Both the position numbers and the translations under genes were made by a program. A DNA stretch of 16,258 bases from Vulcanimicrobiota bacterium (lineage in GTDB: Bacteria > Vulcanimicrobiota > Vulcanimicrobiia > Vulcanimicrobiales > Vulcanimicrobiaceae): positions 1 through 16,258 of the forward strand of contig JABEUW010000224.1 of assembly GCA_013043945.1 (NCBI GenBank), in the 5' to 3' direction. Under the pieces are notes generated by a model that ran no database searches, was not told the DNA's origin, and was given only the letters and a program-made list of their open reading frames with translations. Of this stretch, positions 1-7,421 are shown one piece after another (position 1 is the first letter of the stretch; each line of letters starts with the position of its first letter).

Positions 1-682
1 CACGGACGACCTCCTCGCGGTTGAACGGGAAGAGATCTTCGTACGAGCCGCCGCCGCGCCCAAGGATGATCAGATCGGCACCACTCTCGTCGGCGCGCGC
101 GATTGCCGCCGCGATATCGCGTTCCGCTCCGATGCCTTGCACGCGCGTATCGAACATACAGAACCCTACGAACGGCCCGCGTTTTTCGATCTCGCGTACG
201 AAATCGTCGATGCCTTTGCCTTCGCGCGTCGATACGACGGCGAGCGTTCGCGGAAAACGCGGCAGCGGGCGCTTGCGCTCCTCGTTAAAGAGCCCCTCGC
301 GTTTCAAGCGTTCTTTCAGCGCCTGAAATTCAACGAAGAGCAGGCCCAAACCGGTCGCTTCAATCTCTCGCACCGTTAGCGAATAACGACTGCGCGGACC
401 GTAGTTGATAATTTCGCCGCGCGCAACCACCGCCAAACCGTCGGCGAGTTCGACGCCGCGCGGCAATCTCTCCGCGCGCAAAAAACAGGAAAGCAACGGG
501 CCGCCCTGCGCCCCCTGATCCTTCAAGTCGAAATAGATCGCGTTCGCCGAGGGATGAAAACCGGTGATCTCCCCGCTCACGGCAATGTCGCGAAAGCGCG
601 GAACCTTATGAAACAGATCGCTCATCCGTTGCGAGAATTCCGCAACGGTGAACGGTGCGAGTTGCTCCTCCGGCTCGCTCAT
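1..682 (-). CDS. xseA: Exodeoxyribonuclease VII large subunit, partial (3' end beyond the window)
   Basis: This gene encodes the nuclease subunit of exonuclease VII, which degrades single-stranded DNA in the cytoplasm together with the small subunit XseB. The window holds the first 227 codons and the gene runs off the left edge. The N-terminal part (about residues 8-110) is the OB-fold DNA-binding domain, with VSGEITGFHPS near residue 35 and YFDLKD at 50-55. From about residue 120 the catalytic domain begins, and it includes GRGGGSYEDLFPFN at 208-221, a hallmark of the family. The ATG shares ATGA with the stop of the upstream PBP gene, which implies translational coupling in the accC-nusB-PBP operon. 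One oddity: where many homologues read like TSPTGAA.RD, this protein has STREGKGIDD (151-160). Identification is secure; only the truncated end is unknown. Confidence 0.95.
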   Translation of the reverse strand, partial: MSEPEEQLAPFTVAEFSQRMSDLFHKVPRFRDIAVSGEITGFHPSANAIYFDLKDQGAQGGPLLSCFLRAERLPRGVELADGLAVVARGEIINYGPRSRYSLTVREIEATGLGLLFVEFQALKERLKREGLFNEERKRPLPRFPRTLAVVSTREGKGIDDFVREIEKRGPFVGFCMFDTRVQGIGAERDIAAAIARADESGADLIILGRGGGSYEDLFPFNREEVVR

Positions 683-2766
683 GGGCTCGCACTCGGTGCG
701 GGCGTACTCGATGGCAGCGGGGTCGAGCCGAGCGGCTCGTAGTTCGTCCCGTCGCCCGCGGTGTTCGGAGGCGGCGTCGCGTTGGGTTTTGGAGTCGACG
801 AGGCGATCGGTGATGGAGCGACTTTCGCAGGCCCGCAATTTGCGCGTTGCTGGTTACCGACCAAGAAATAATCGACGCCGCCAGCACAGGTCGGTTCCTT
901 GACCACACCCTTCGGGACGACGAACGGGTGCGGCGGCGTTTTGGCGAGTGCGGCGCGCATAAAACGCGCCCAAATACGAGCCGGAACGTTGCCGCCATAG
1001 GATTCGATCATGCGCGAATCGTCATCGTTGCCCATCCAAACTGCCGTCACCAAGTCGGGCGTGTATCCCACGAACCACGCATCGCGAAAATCGGAGGTCG
1101 TTCCCGTTTTCCCTGCGGCGGGGCGCCCGATATTCGCGTTCACGCCGGTGCCGTACGCGATCGTATCTTCGAGCATCGAGGTCATGAGAAATGCCGTTGC
1201 GGGCGAAACGACGCGACGCTCGTGCGGCGTTCGGTCGTCGAGAACGACGTTTCCGTACGCATCGCGCACCATCAAAATCGAGCGCGGCGTGATATGGAGC
1301 CCCTGGTTGGCTAACGTTTGGAAGCCGCTCGCCTGATCGAGCACGCTCACCGATGAAGTCCCCAGCGCGAGTGAGAGATTCGCCTCCAAGGGCGCGCGTA
1401 CGCCCATCGCATGCGCGTACGCGATGAATTTATCGAGTCCGATTCGATCGGCGAGCTTTACCGCGACGACGTTACGCGAGAGCGCGAGCGCACGGCGCAA
1501 GGTGATCGGCCCCATGAACCGATTGTCATCGTCGTGCGGCGACCATGTCTTTCCATCGTACATCGGATAGGTCACCGGCGTGTCGTCCATCACCGTCGAC
1601 GGCGAAAGGCCGCTGTTCATCGCCGCGGTGTAGAGATAAATTTTAAACGAGGAACCCGGCTGGCGGAGTGCCTGCCACGCACGATTGAATTGATCGGTTG
1701 CGGAGAACTTCTTCCCGCCGATCATTGCGACGATCTCCCCGGTCGAGGGGCGAATGGCGATGAGCGCCGCTTGATGTGCTCCGATCCCTTCGGCCTTTGC
1801 CGCGCGCAAGCCCCAATCGATCGCCGATTGCGCCTCACTCTCCATTTGCGGGTCGAGGCTCGTATAGACCTGCAACCCACCTTCGCGAACTGCCCGATTA
1901 CCAAATAAGCGCTGTAAACGCGCGATAACGTAGGTCGTGAACCACGGCGCGCGATACCCGAGCGGGCCATCGCTGCGTTCTTTCACTAGGTGCAACGGAG
2001 CCGCATACGCAGCGCGTGCTTGCGCGCGCGTAATGTAGCCGCTCGCAACCATGCGGCCGAGCACGTGGCGTTGGCGTTCTCGCGCCAATTTGAGATTGAC
2101 GAAGGGCGAATAATCGGAAGGGGCGGCAACGACGCCGGCGATAATCGCGGCTTGGCCGATCGTCAGCTGCGAGACGCTCCGTCCGAAGTAGGTCCGTGCG
2201 GCGGCATCGACGCCGTAGGCTCCCGAACCGAGATAAATGAGGTTGAGGTAGCGCTCGAGGATCTGGTCTTTGGTGTAATAATGCTCGATCTTCAAGGCCA
2301 GGAGCGCTTCTTCAATTTTACGGGTAATCGTAATTCGGTCATTGAGAAAGAGGCCACGAGCGAGTTGTTGCGTGATCGTCGACGCCCCTTCGAGGGGCTG
2401 ATGGAGAGCGTCGGCGATCGCCGCCCGGAGGATGCCCACGATATCGATACCGGGATTGGTATAAAACGTGTGATCCTCGTTGGCGATAAAGGCATCGCGA
2501 ACCATCGGCGGGATTCGCGATAGCGGAACGTAGACGCGATTTTGTTTGAAGACGCTGCCGAGCACGCTGCCGTCGGCGGCAAATATTCGCGTTGCCCCCT
2601 CGGGCTGATAATCGGAGAGTTCCCGCACGTCGGGAAGATTGCGCGAGATAACCACCACCATTCCCGCGAACGTCCCAACTCCGAAAATCGCGAGAAAGAG
2701 CACGATCAGGCCGATGCTCCGCCATCGCAGCGGCCGACGGGGTTTACGTCTGGGCGCTCGACGCAT
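679..2766 (-). CDS. Class A penicillin-binding protein (bifunctional transglycosylase/transpeptidase, PBP1a type)
   Basis: It polymerises lipid II glycan strands and cross-links the peptides at the outer face of the inner membrane. Numbering is from the ATG at 2764-2766 (695 aa). An in-frame TTG two codons earlier (2770-2772) is possible, but the ATG is preferred. Visible elements are a basic cytoplasmic N-terminus, one membrane helix at about 17-40, and a GT51 transglycosylase domain with the catalytic Glu in NEDHTFYTNPG (E97) and GASTITQQLARG (127-138). The transpeptidase domain has SSFK (S372, K375), SRN (430-432) and KTG (553-555). All active-site motifs are present. The C-terminus is a Ser/Pro/Thr-rich tail after a Cys pair. 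The start overlaps the end of nusB by 23 nt, and the stop overlaps xseA as ATGA. A PBP in this operon position is unusual. Confidence 0.96.
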   Translation of the reverse strand: MRRAPRRKPRRPLRWRSIGLIVLFLAIFGVGTFAGMVVVISRNLPDVRELSDYQPEGATRIFAADGSVLGSVFKQNRVYVPLSRIPPMVRDAFIANEDHTFYTNPGIDIVGILRAAIADALHQPLEGASTITQQLARGLFLNDRITITRKIEEALLALKIEHYYTKDQILERYLNLIYLGSGAYGVDAAARTYFGRSVSQLTIGQAAIIAGVVAAPSDYSPFVNLKLARERQRHVLGRMVASGYITRAQARAAYAAPLHLVKERSDGPLGYRAPWFTTYVIARLQRLFGNRAVREGGLQVYTSLDPQMESEAQSAIDWGLRAAKAEGIGAHQAALIAIRPSTGEIVAMIGGKKFSATDQFNRAWQALRQPGSSFKIYLYTAAMNSGLSPSTVMDDTPVTYPMYDGKTWSPHDDDNRFMGPITLRRALALSRNVVAVKLADRIGLDKFIAYAHAMGVRAPLEANLSLALGTSSVSVLDQASGFQTLANQGLHITPRSILMVRDAYGNVVLDDRTPHERRVVSPATAFLMTSMLEDTIAYGTGVNANIGRPAAGKTGTTSDFRDAWFVGYTPDLVTAVWMGNDDDSRMIESYGGNVPARIWARFMRAALAKTPPHPFVVPKGVVKEPTCAGGVDYFLVGNQQRANCGPAKVAPSPIASSTPKPNATPPPNTAGDGTNYEPLGSTPLPSSTPAPSASP

Positions 2767-3157
2767 CGTCAAAAACGCCGGAGAGGACGCCGTTCACAAA
2801 TCGCGCCGCCTCCGGGGTAGAGTAGCGCTTCGCGAGTTCGACGGCTTCGTTGATAATCACCGCCCGCGGCGGAGCTTCTTGCTGTGCGGCCTCGCAGACC
2901 GCCAACCGGAGAATCGTTCGGTCCACGATGGCGAGCCGGTCGAGCGTCCAGCCCTGTAATGCCGGGGCTATCCGTCGGTCGGCATCGCTCGCTCCGGCGA
3001 GCGTCCCAAGAACGAGTTCGCGCACGAACGCGCGGTCGTCGCTCGCGCCGCCGCTCCCAAAAATTTCTTCAAGAGCCTCGGCCGGCTCTCGTCCGCCGAC
3101 CTCGATAGCGTAGAGCGTCTGTAAGGCACGCTCCCGCAACATGCGCCGCGACGGCAT
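2744..3157 (-). CDS. nusB: Transcription antitermination factor NusB
   Basis: NusB is a small helical RNA-binding protein. With NusE (ribosomal protein S10) it binds boxA in rRNA leaders and supports antitermination of rRNA transcription. At 137 residues it has the usual family length. Conserved features are the N-terminal RERALQTLYAIE (residues 8-19), the central stretch GWTLDRLAIVDRTILRLA (68-85), and the C-terminal block with VIINEAVELAKRYS and RFVNGVL. The ATG at 3155-3157 lies three bases after the accC stop. The last codons run into the PBP start, so the two reading frames overlap by 23 nt. The accC-nusB-...-xseA order resembles the arrangement known from many Gram-positive genomes, here with a PBP inserted instead of folD. 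Confidence 0.96.
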   Translation of the reverse strand: MPSRRMLRERALQTLYAIEVGGREPAEALEEIFGSGGASDDRAFVRELVLGTLAGASDADRRIAPALQGWTLDRLAIVDRTILRLAVCEAAQQEAPPRAVIINEAVELAKRYSTPEAARFVNGVLSGVFDDASSAQT

Positions 3158-3160
3158 CGG

Positions 3161-4510
3161 TTATCCGACGCGCTGCGCGAGCAGGCGGGGAAGAAAGCCG
3201 ATATCGTAGACGCCGCTGCGGAAACCCTCGGTGCCGAGGATCTCCAAACACATCTCCGTCGTCGTAGATACGCCTTCGACGAGCGTTTCGCGGAGCGCAC
3301 GCTCCATACGCGCGATCGCCTGTTCGCGCGTGTTCGCAAAGGCGATGACTTTCGCCAGCATCGAGTCGTAATACGGCGGAACGCTCGCCCCGGAAAAAAT
3401 ATGGGTATCGATGCGAATGCCCGGGCCGCCGGGGAATATCACGGCACCCAGCTTCCCGGCCTGCGGAGCAAAATTATTTCGTGCATCCTCGGCATTAATG
3501 CGGCATTCGATTGCGTGTCCTCGGGGCTCGAGGTCGCGCTGCGTGTAGCCCAACGGTTCCCCGGAGGCGATGCGAATCTGCTCTTTGACTAAGTCGATGC
3601 CGTAGACCATCTCGGTCACCGGGTGCTCGACTTGAATGCGCGTGTTCATTTCCATGAAGAACACGTCGTCGCCGCTCGATAGAAACTCCAGCGTTCCGGC
3701 ATTGCTATAGCCGACATGCCGACATGCGAGCAACGCCATTTCGTGCAATCGTGCGCGAGCACGCTCGGAGAGATTCGGCGCTCCGGCTTCTTCGATGAGT
3801 TTTTGGTGCGAAGGTTTCTGAATCGAACAGTCGCGCTCGCCCAGGTGAACGACCTCACCGTATTCGTCGGCGAGAACCTGCACTTCGATATGGCGCGGAT
3901 CGCGAATGAGTTTTTCCATATACACGCGACCATCTTTGAACGAGGCCTCGGCCTCCGCGGTCGCGCCGAGAAAGGCGCGCTCCAAATCCGCAGGGCGCTC
4001 GACGACGCGCATTCCTTTACCGCCGCCGCCTGCGGTCGCCTTGAGCAAGACGGGATAGCCGACTTTTTCCGCGGCTTCGCGCGCAATCTCGACGGTAGCG
4101 AGAATATCGGTTCCCGGTGTCGTTGCGACGCCGGCCTCGGCCATCACGCGTTTCGCGGTCGCCTTATCGCCCATCGCCGTGATAATCTCCGGCCGAGGAC
4201 CGATAAATTTCAATCCGTGGTCGGCGCAGATCTCGGCAAAGCGCGCGTTTTCGGCAAGAAATCCGTAACCCGGATGAATCGCATCGCATCCCGAGACCAG
4301 CGCCGCCGAAATAATATTCGGAACGTTGAGATAGGATCGCGGGACAGGGCCCGGCCCGACGCAGAACGCCTCATCGGCGACGCGAACGTGCGTCGAATCG
4401 CGGTCGGCCTCGGAGAAAATTGCAACGCTCCCGATGCCGAGCTCGCGGCACGCGCGCACGATGCGTAGGGCGATCTCGCCTCGATTGGCGACGAGGACCT
4501 TCCGTAACAT
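3161..4510 (-). CDS. accC: Acetyl-CoA carboxylase, biotin carboxylase subunit
   Basis: AccC carboxylates the biotin carried by BCCP, using ATP and bicarbonate; this is the first half-reaction of malonyl-CoA formation for fatty acids. The protein is 449 aa, the standard length. It shows the N-terminal pre-ATP-grasp domain (KVLVANRGEIA, 4-14), the ATP-grasp glycine loop GGGGKGM (161-167), and the catalytic block MEMNTRIQVEHP (286-297), where R291 and E295 align with E. coli R292 and E296. K237 in SHQK corresponds to the bicarbonate-site lysine (E. coli K238). The site therefore looks fully active. It starts five bases after the stop of the BCCP-like gene and ends three bases before nusB. Oddly, its immediate partner gene lacks the biotin lysine, so a functional BCCP must be encoded elsewhere. 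Confidence 0.97.
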   Translation of the reverse strand: MLRKVLVANRGEIALRIVRACRELGIGSVAIFSEADRDSTHVRVADEAFCVGPGPVPRSYLNVPNIISAALVSGCDAIHPGYGFLAENARFAEICADHGLKFIGPRPEIITAMGDKATAKRVMAEAGVATTPGTDILATVEIAREAAEKVGYPVLLKATAGGGGKGMRVVERPADLERAFLGATAEAEASFKDGRVYMEKLIRDPRHIEVQVLADEYGEVVHLGERDCSIQKPSHQKLIEEAGAPNLSERARARLHEMALLACRHVGYSNAGTLEFLSSGDDVFFMEMNTRIQVEHPVTEMVYGIDLVKEQIRIASGEPLGYTQRDLEPRGHAIECRINAEDARNNFAPQAGKLGAVIFPGGPGIRIDTHIFSGASVPPYYDSMLAKVIAFANTREQAIARMERALRETLVEGVSTTTEMCLEILGTEGFRSGVYDIGFLPRLLAQRVG

Positions 4511-4515
4511 CGCTC

Positions 4516-4938
4516 CTACCCTCGCTCGATCTCGAAGAGCGCGCGGCCATAGTCGACCGCCGCGCCATCCTGGCAGAGAATGGCGGTCAGGCGACCCGAC
4601 GAGCGGGCGCGTACCGAGGTCCGGATGCCCAATGCCTCGATTGCCGCGAGCTCGCGCTCTTCGGCGACCTCTTCGCCGAGCGTCGGTTCGTGACGCCCAA
4701 ATCGTAGGATACCCACAACGTCGGCTCTCAGAACGTCGACGGGGCGTTCGACCAATGGCTCCGGCGTCACGGTCGCCTCGGAGGCGCGGCGCCCCGGGGC
4801 GAGCGAGGAGCGGGAAAACTCAAACTCCTCGTCATCCCGTTCGATACGCATCCGCAGGAGCGGCGTGTTGACGAAAAATTCGGCCAAGCGCTGCGCGCGG
4901 GCCGACGGTTCATCCTCGGATGGGTTCTCGGGGGTCAT
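4516..4938 (-). CDS. BCCP-like protein lacking the biotin-accepting lysine
   Basis: By position (directly upstream of accC) and shape this is a biotin carboxyl carrier protein homologue. An N-terminal segment (about residues 14-43, LAEFFVNTPLL..RIERDDEEFEFSR) resembles the BCCP start. A variable acidic/Pro linker follows, then a C-terminal biotinyl-like barrel (about 68-138) with VVGILRF, SGRLTAIL, DGAAVDYG and LFEIE in the expected order. The biotinylation hairpin, normally EAMKM, reads EALGI (E101-I105), so Gly104 replaces the modified lysine. The 140-residue protein starting at ATG 4936-4938 contains no lysine at all. I chose this ATG because AAAAGG lies seven bases upstream; an in-frame GTG at 4969-4971 would add 11 residues including one Lys. 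A small hairpin (4951-4967) lies just before the ribosome-binding site. The likely role, by analogy with plant BADC proteins, is a non-biotinylated structural or regulatory ACC subunit; that is inference. Confidence 0.8.
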   Translation of the reverse strand: MTPENPSEDEPSARAQRLAEFFVNTPLLRMRIERDDEEFEFSRSSLAPGRRASEATVTPEPLVERPVDVLRADVVGILRFGRHEPTLGEEVAEERELAAIEALGIRTSVRARSSGRLTAILCQDGAAVDYGRALFEIERG

Positions 4939-5015
4939 CGGCCCGCCTTTTCGGGGAGCTACCCCGAACACCCCTCCGCCGGGAGTTCCCCCGCGGCTAG
5001 CCGAACCTAAAAATC

Positions 5016-6764
5016 GTGCTCTCGTACTTTCTCTATGCCCGGGGAGCAGAGGTTGGGGATATTCCCTCGCTCCTCCATACCGCGGGTTTTGAAACCTATG
5101 AGGTCGAGTTCGATCGATTACGCGACGAAGGGGGGCTCGCTGCGTTCGGTGAGCCCGGCCCGACGATCCTCGTCGGCGACCCTCGCGACCCCGACCTCGC
5201 TATCCTTGCCGACGACCCGCATGTCGTCGCGGTTCTCGCGCCGCCTATCGAGCGCGTTTCGCTCGTCGCGGCAACCCGCGCCGCAACCATGCTCGCCGCC
5301 GAGCGCACGCAGACGACGACGCTGCTCAACGTCAGCCGCTCGCTCTCCTCGGAGCGGGACCTTCCGACCCTCGAGCGCTCGATCGTCCACAACGCGCGCG
5401 AACTCACCGGTGCCGACGCCGGCAGCCTCTATCTGATCGAGGAGGTCGATGGCGTCAAACACCTGCGCTTCGTCGTCGCCCAGACCGGGCCGACCGACGA
5501 AGGGACCCTCTTCAATCGCGAGTTACCGCTCAACACGAACTCGATCGCCGGGTACGTTGCGGTAACCGGCGAGAGCATTACCATCGACGACGCCTACCAA
5601 CTCGACGGCGGCCACCCGTATACGTTCAATCGCAGTTTTGACGAGAGCAACAACTATCGCTCGAAATCGATGATCGCGGTCCCCATGCGAAATCTGCGCG
5701 GCATCGTGATCGGTGCGATTCAATTAATCAATCGCAAGCCCGCCTTCGAGATCGTTCTCGAAACCCCGGCCCAGACCGAGTCGGTCGTCCGCCCCTTCGA
5801 CCTGCACGACCGCAGCGTTCTCGAAGCGCTCGCCTCGCAGGCAGCGATCGCCATCGAAAATGCGCGCCTCGTCGAGTCGATCCAAAACCTCTTCGAACGC
5901 TTCGTCCGCGCCTCGGTGAAGGCGATTGAAGTGCGCGATCGCTCCACGCAGGGCCATTCCGAACGCGTCGCAGCCCTCACCGTCGCCCAAGCGGAGGCGG
6001 TCAACCGCACGCACGCCGGCCCCCTCGCGGACATGTATTTTACCGCCGACCAGTTGCGCGAGGTTCGCTACGCGTCGCTCCTCCACGATTTCGGCAAAGT
6101 CGCGGTTCCCGAGTACATCTTTGGGAAAGCGAAAAAGCTCCCCGACGGACGACTCGATACCGTACGGCTGCGCTTTCTCCTCGCCATCGAACAGTGCCGA
6201 GATGACGCGATGCGTGAAGAGTTGCGCGAGCTGCTCGACAAGATTCAGGCCGCGAACGAACCCAACGTTGTTGCCGCCGACGCCGACGATGCAATCGGAC
6301 GCGCGATGCGCCACGCCTATCACGACGCGGGCGAGCAGCGACCCCTCCTCGACGATATCGAACTCGCCTATCTGCGGATTCCACGCGGCTCGCTCTCCGA
6401 TACAGAGCGCGATCGCATGCAAGAGCACGTTACCCAATCCTATCTCTTTCTGCGCGAGATTCCGTGGGGGGAGACGCCCTGGTTCAACGTCGCCGAGTAT
6501 GCCTACGGACATCACGAGCACCTCGACGGCACGGGGTATCCGCGCAAACTCTCCGGTGACGCGATCTCGCCGCAGGTACGCATGATGACGATCAGCGACG
6601 TCTACGATGCGTTAACCGCAACGGATCGCCCATACAAAAAAGCGATGAGCATCGACCGATCGCTCGATATTCTGACGAAAGAGTTCGCGGATCGCGGAAA
6701 AATCGACCGCCTCTTTCTCGACCTTTTTATCGAAAAGAAGCTCTACGAAGCGAAACTCGCATAG
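5016..6764 (+). CDS. GAF and HD-GYP domain protein, predicted active c-di-GMP phosphodiesterase
   Basis: HD-GYP proteins hydrolyse the second messenger c-di-GMP. The 582-aa protein has three parts. Residues 1-80 look like a small alpha/beta, receiver-like domain (TILVGD, VVAVLAP) without a clear phosphoacceptor site. Residues about 100-285 form a GAF domain (MIAVPMRN, IGAIQLINR). From about 295 an HD-GYP domain follows, with H314 (GHSERV), H357-D358-K361 (LLHDFGK), H471, HHE (499-501) and DGTGYP (504-509); the catalytic set looks complete. About 75 residues (roughly 380-457) separate the HD motif from the conserved RGSLSDTE..EHV segment, an extension seen in a subgroup of this family. It starts at GTG 5016 with no clear ribosome-binding site; an A/T-rich CTAAAAAT just upstream could serve as a -10 for a nearly leaderless message, which is weak evidence. 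It is divergent from the BCCP-like operon, 77 bp away. Confidence 0.93.
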   Translation: MLSYFLYARGAEVGDIPSLLHTAGFETYEVEFDRLRDEGGLAAFGEPGPTILVGDPRDPDLAILADDPHVVAVLAPPIERVSLVAATRAATMLAAERTQTTTLLNVSRSLSSERDLPTLERSIVHNARELTGADAGSLYLIEEVDGVKHLRFVVAQTGPTDEGTLFNRELPLNTNSIAGYVAVTGESITIDDAYQLDGGHPYTFNRSFDESNNYRSKSMIAVPMRNLRGIVIGAIQLINRKPAFEIVLETPAQTESVVRPFDLHDRSVLEALASQAAIAIENARLVESIQNLFERFVRASVKAIEVRDRSTQGHSERVAALTVAQAEAVNRTHAGPLADMYFTADQLREVRYASLLHDFGKVAVPEYIFGKAKKLPDGRLDTVRLRFLLAIEQCRDDAMREELRELLDKIQAANEPNVVAADADDAIGRAMRHAYHDAGEQRPLLDDIELAYLRIPRGSLSDTERDRMQEHVTQSYLFLREIPWGETPWFNVAEYAYGHHEHLDGTGYPRKLSGDAISPQVRMMTISDVYDALTATDRPYKKAMSIDRSLDILTKEFADRGKIDRLFLDLFIEKKLYEAKLA

Positions 6765-6765
6765 C

Positions 6766-6780
6766 TGTCAACCCGAGTAG
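6766..6780 (-). repeat. Half-copy of the TGTCA..CCCGAGTAG repeat end
   Basis: TGTCAACCCGAGTAG begins one base after the stop codon of the HD-GYP gene. It matches the outer end of the palindromic repeats that follow (TGTCATCCCGAGTAG in the next copy). The rest of the unit is missing, so this is a fragment. It is in the same orientation as the copy at 6789-6826. Confidence 0.6.
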
Positions 6781-6788
6781 CCCATCGC

Positions 6789-6826
6789 TGTCATCCCGAG
6801 TAGCCGCTGCAAGCGGCGTATCGAGG
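6789..6826 (-). repeat. Palindromic intergenic repeat, copy 1 (inverted orientation)
   Basis: Read on the minus strand the unit is CCTCGATAC, then a 6-bp hairpin (GCCGCT/AGCGGC with a 3-base loop), then CTACTCGGGATGACA. It is 38 nt long and faces copy 2 across a 15-bp spacer, so the two could also pair with each other into a larger cruciform. It lies between the convergent HD-GYP gene and folK, where it could also act in transcription termination or mRNA 3'-end stability. Confidence 0.75.
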
Positions 6827-6841
6827 GATCGCACCGCTGAG

Positions 6842-6880
6842 CCTCGATACGGGCGCTAAAGCGCCCTACTCGGCGTGACA
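6842..6880 (+). repeat. Palindromic intergenic repeat, copy 2
   Basis: CCTCGATAC is followed by the hairpin GGGCGC-TAAA-GCGCCC (6851-6866) and then CTACTCGGCGTGACA. The outer sequences match copies 1 and 3, while the stem sequence is different but still perfectly paired. The right end is extended by a run of 21-bp tandem copies of its terminal sequence. Confidence 0.78.
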
Positions 6881-6943
6881 ACATCGCAGCTCGGCGTGAC
6901 AACATCGCAGCTCGGCGTGACAACATCGCAGCTCGGCGTGACA
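6869..6943 (+). repeat. 21-bp tandem repeat built on the end of the palindromic repeat
   Basis: The unit CTCGGCGTGACAACATCGCAG occurs three times without a mismatch (6869-6889, 6890-6910, 6911-6931), followed by a partial fourth copy (6932-6943). The first unit overlaps the end of the palindromic copy 2. The period of 21 bp is two helical turns. It is non-coding on the strands of the flanking genes. Confidence 0.85.
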
Positions 6944-6950
6944 GAACTCC

Positions 6951-7421
6951 CTACTCGGCGGGCATGACGATTCGTTCGACGGTTGCTCGCTCAACTAGCG
7001 GCAACGCGTTGCGCCACGCTTCAAACGACGCATCGATCTCGGCGAGCGGAACCAACACAAAGGCGCGTTCGAAGAGCTCGCGATGCGGGATGCGCAACGC
7101 ATCGTCTTCGAACCCAAGATCGTCGTAGAGCAAGATATCGAGGTCGATCGCACGGGGGCCCCAGCGCTCGCCCGGCACGCGCCCCAATCGCCGCTCGATC
7201 CCTTGCAGCGATGCGAGGAGCGCTCGTGGAGCGAGTGTGGTCTCGATGCGCGCGACGGCATTGATAAACTCCGGCTGTTCGCGCTTTCCCCATGGTGCGG
7301 AACGATAGAGCGAGGAGCGCGCCGTCAGCGCACCAAGTTCGCGCAGCGCCTCGATCGCACGCTCGACGTTCTCGCAGGGCGCGCCGAGATTCGCTCCAAC
7401 CCCGATCGTCGCGAGCGCCAT
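6951..7421 (-). CDS. folK: 2-amino-4-hydroxy-6-hydroxymethyldihydropteridine pyrophosphokinase (HPPK)
   Basis: FolK transfers pyrophosphate from ATP to hydroxymethyl-dihydropterin, giving the substrate of FolP in folate synthesis. The protein is 156 aa, typical for a stand-alone HPPK. The N-terminal strand ATIGVGANLGAP (3-14), SSLYRSAPWG (36-45) with the substrate-binding region, and RWGPRAIDLDILLYDD (86-101) are diagnostic; D93 and D95 match the magnesium-binding pair of E. coli HPPK. The ATG at 7419-7421 overlaps the folB stop as TAATG, so the two are translationally coupled; a longer in-frame reading upstream only shadows folB and folP. FolK is the last gene of the pterin operon. Its final residues (PAE) and the TAG stop lie in a CTACTCGG sequence that matches the neighbouring repeat family, suggesting that a repeat shaped this end. 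Confidence 0.96.
   Translation of the reverse strand: MALATIGVGANLGAPCENVERAIEALRELGALTARSSLYRSAPWGKREQPEFINAVARIETTLAPRALLASLQGIERRLGRVPGERWGPRAIDLDILLYDDLGFEDDALRIPHRELFERAFVLVPLAEIDASFEAWRNALPLVERATVERIVMPAE

Noticed and set aside
679..840. PBP tail as a separate gene
   Set aside because: The Pro/Ser/Thr-rich end is in frame with the transpeptidase domain, and such tails are common in class A PBPs.
3716..4468. A 250-codon plus-strand open frame opposite accC
   Set aside because: Antisense shadow of accC, whose motifs and length are fully conserved.
5724..6521. A 265-codon minus-strand open frame inside the HD-GYP gene
   Set aside because: It is the antisense shadow of a well-supported gene with complete HD-GYP motifs; its own translation shows no family motif.
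6869..6943. Possible CRISPR array
   Set aside because: The repeats are directly adjacent with no unique spacers, and no cas gene is near.
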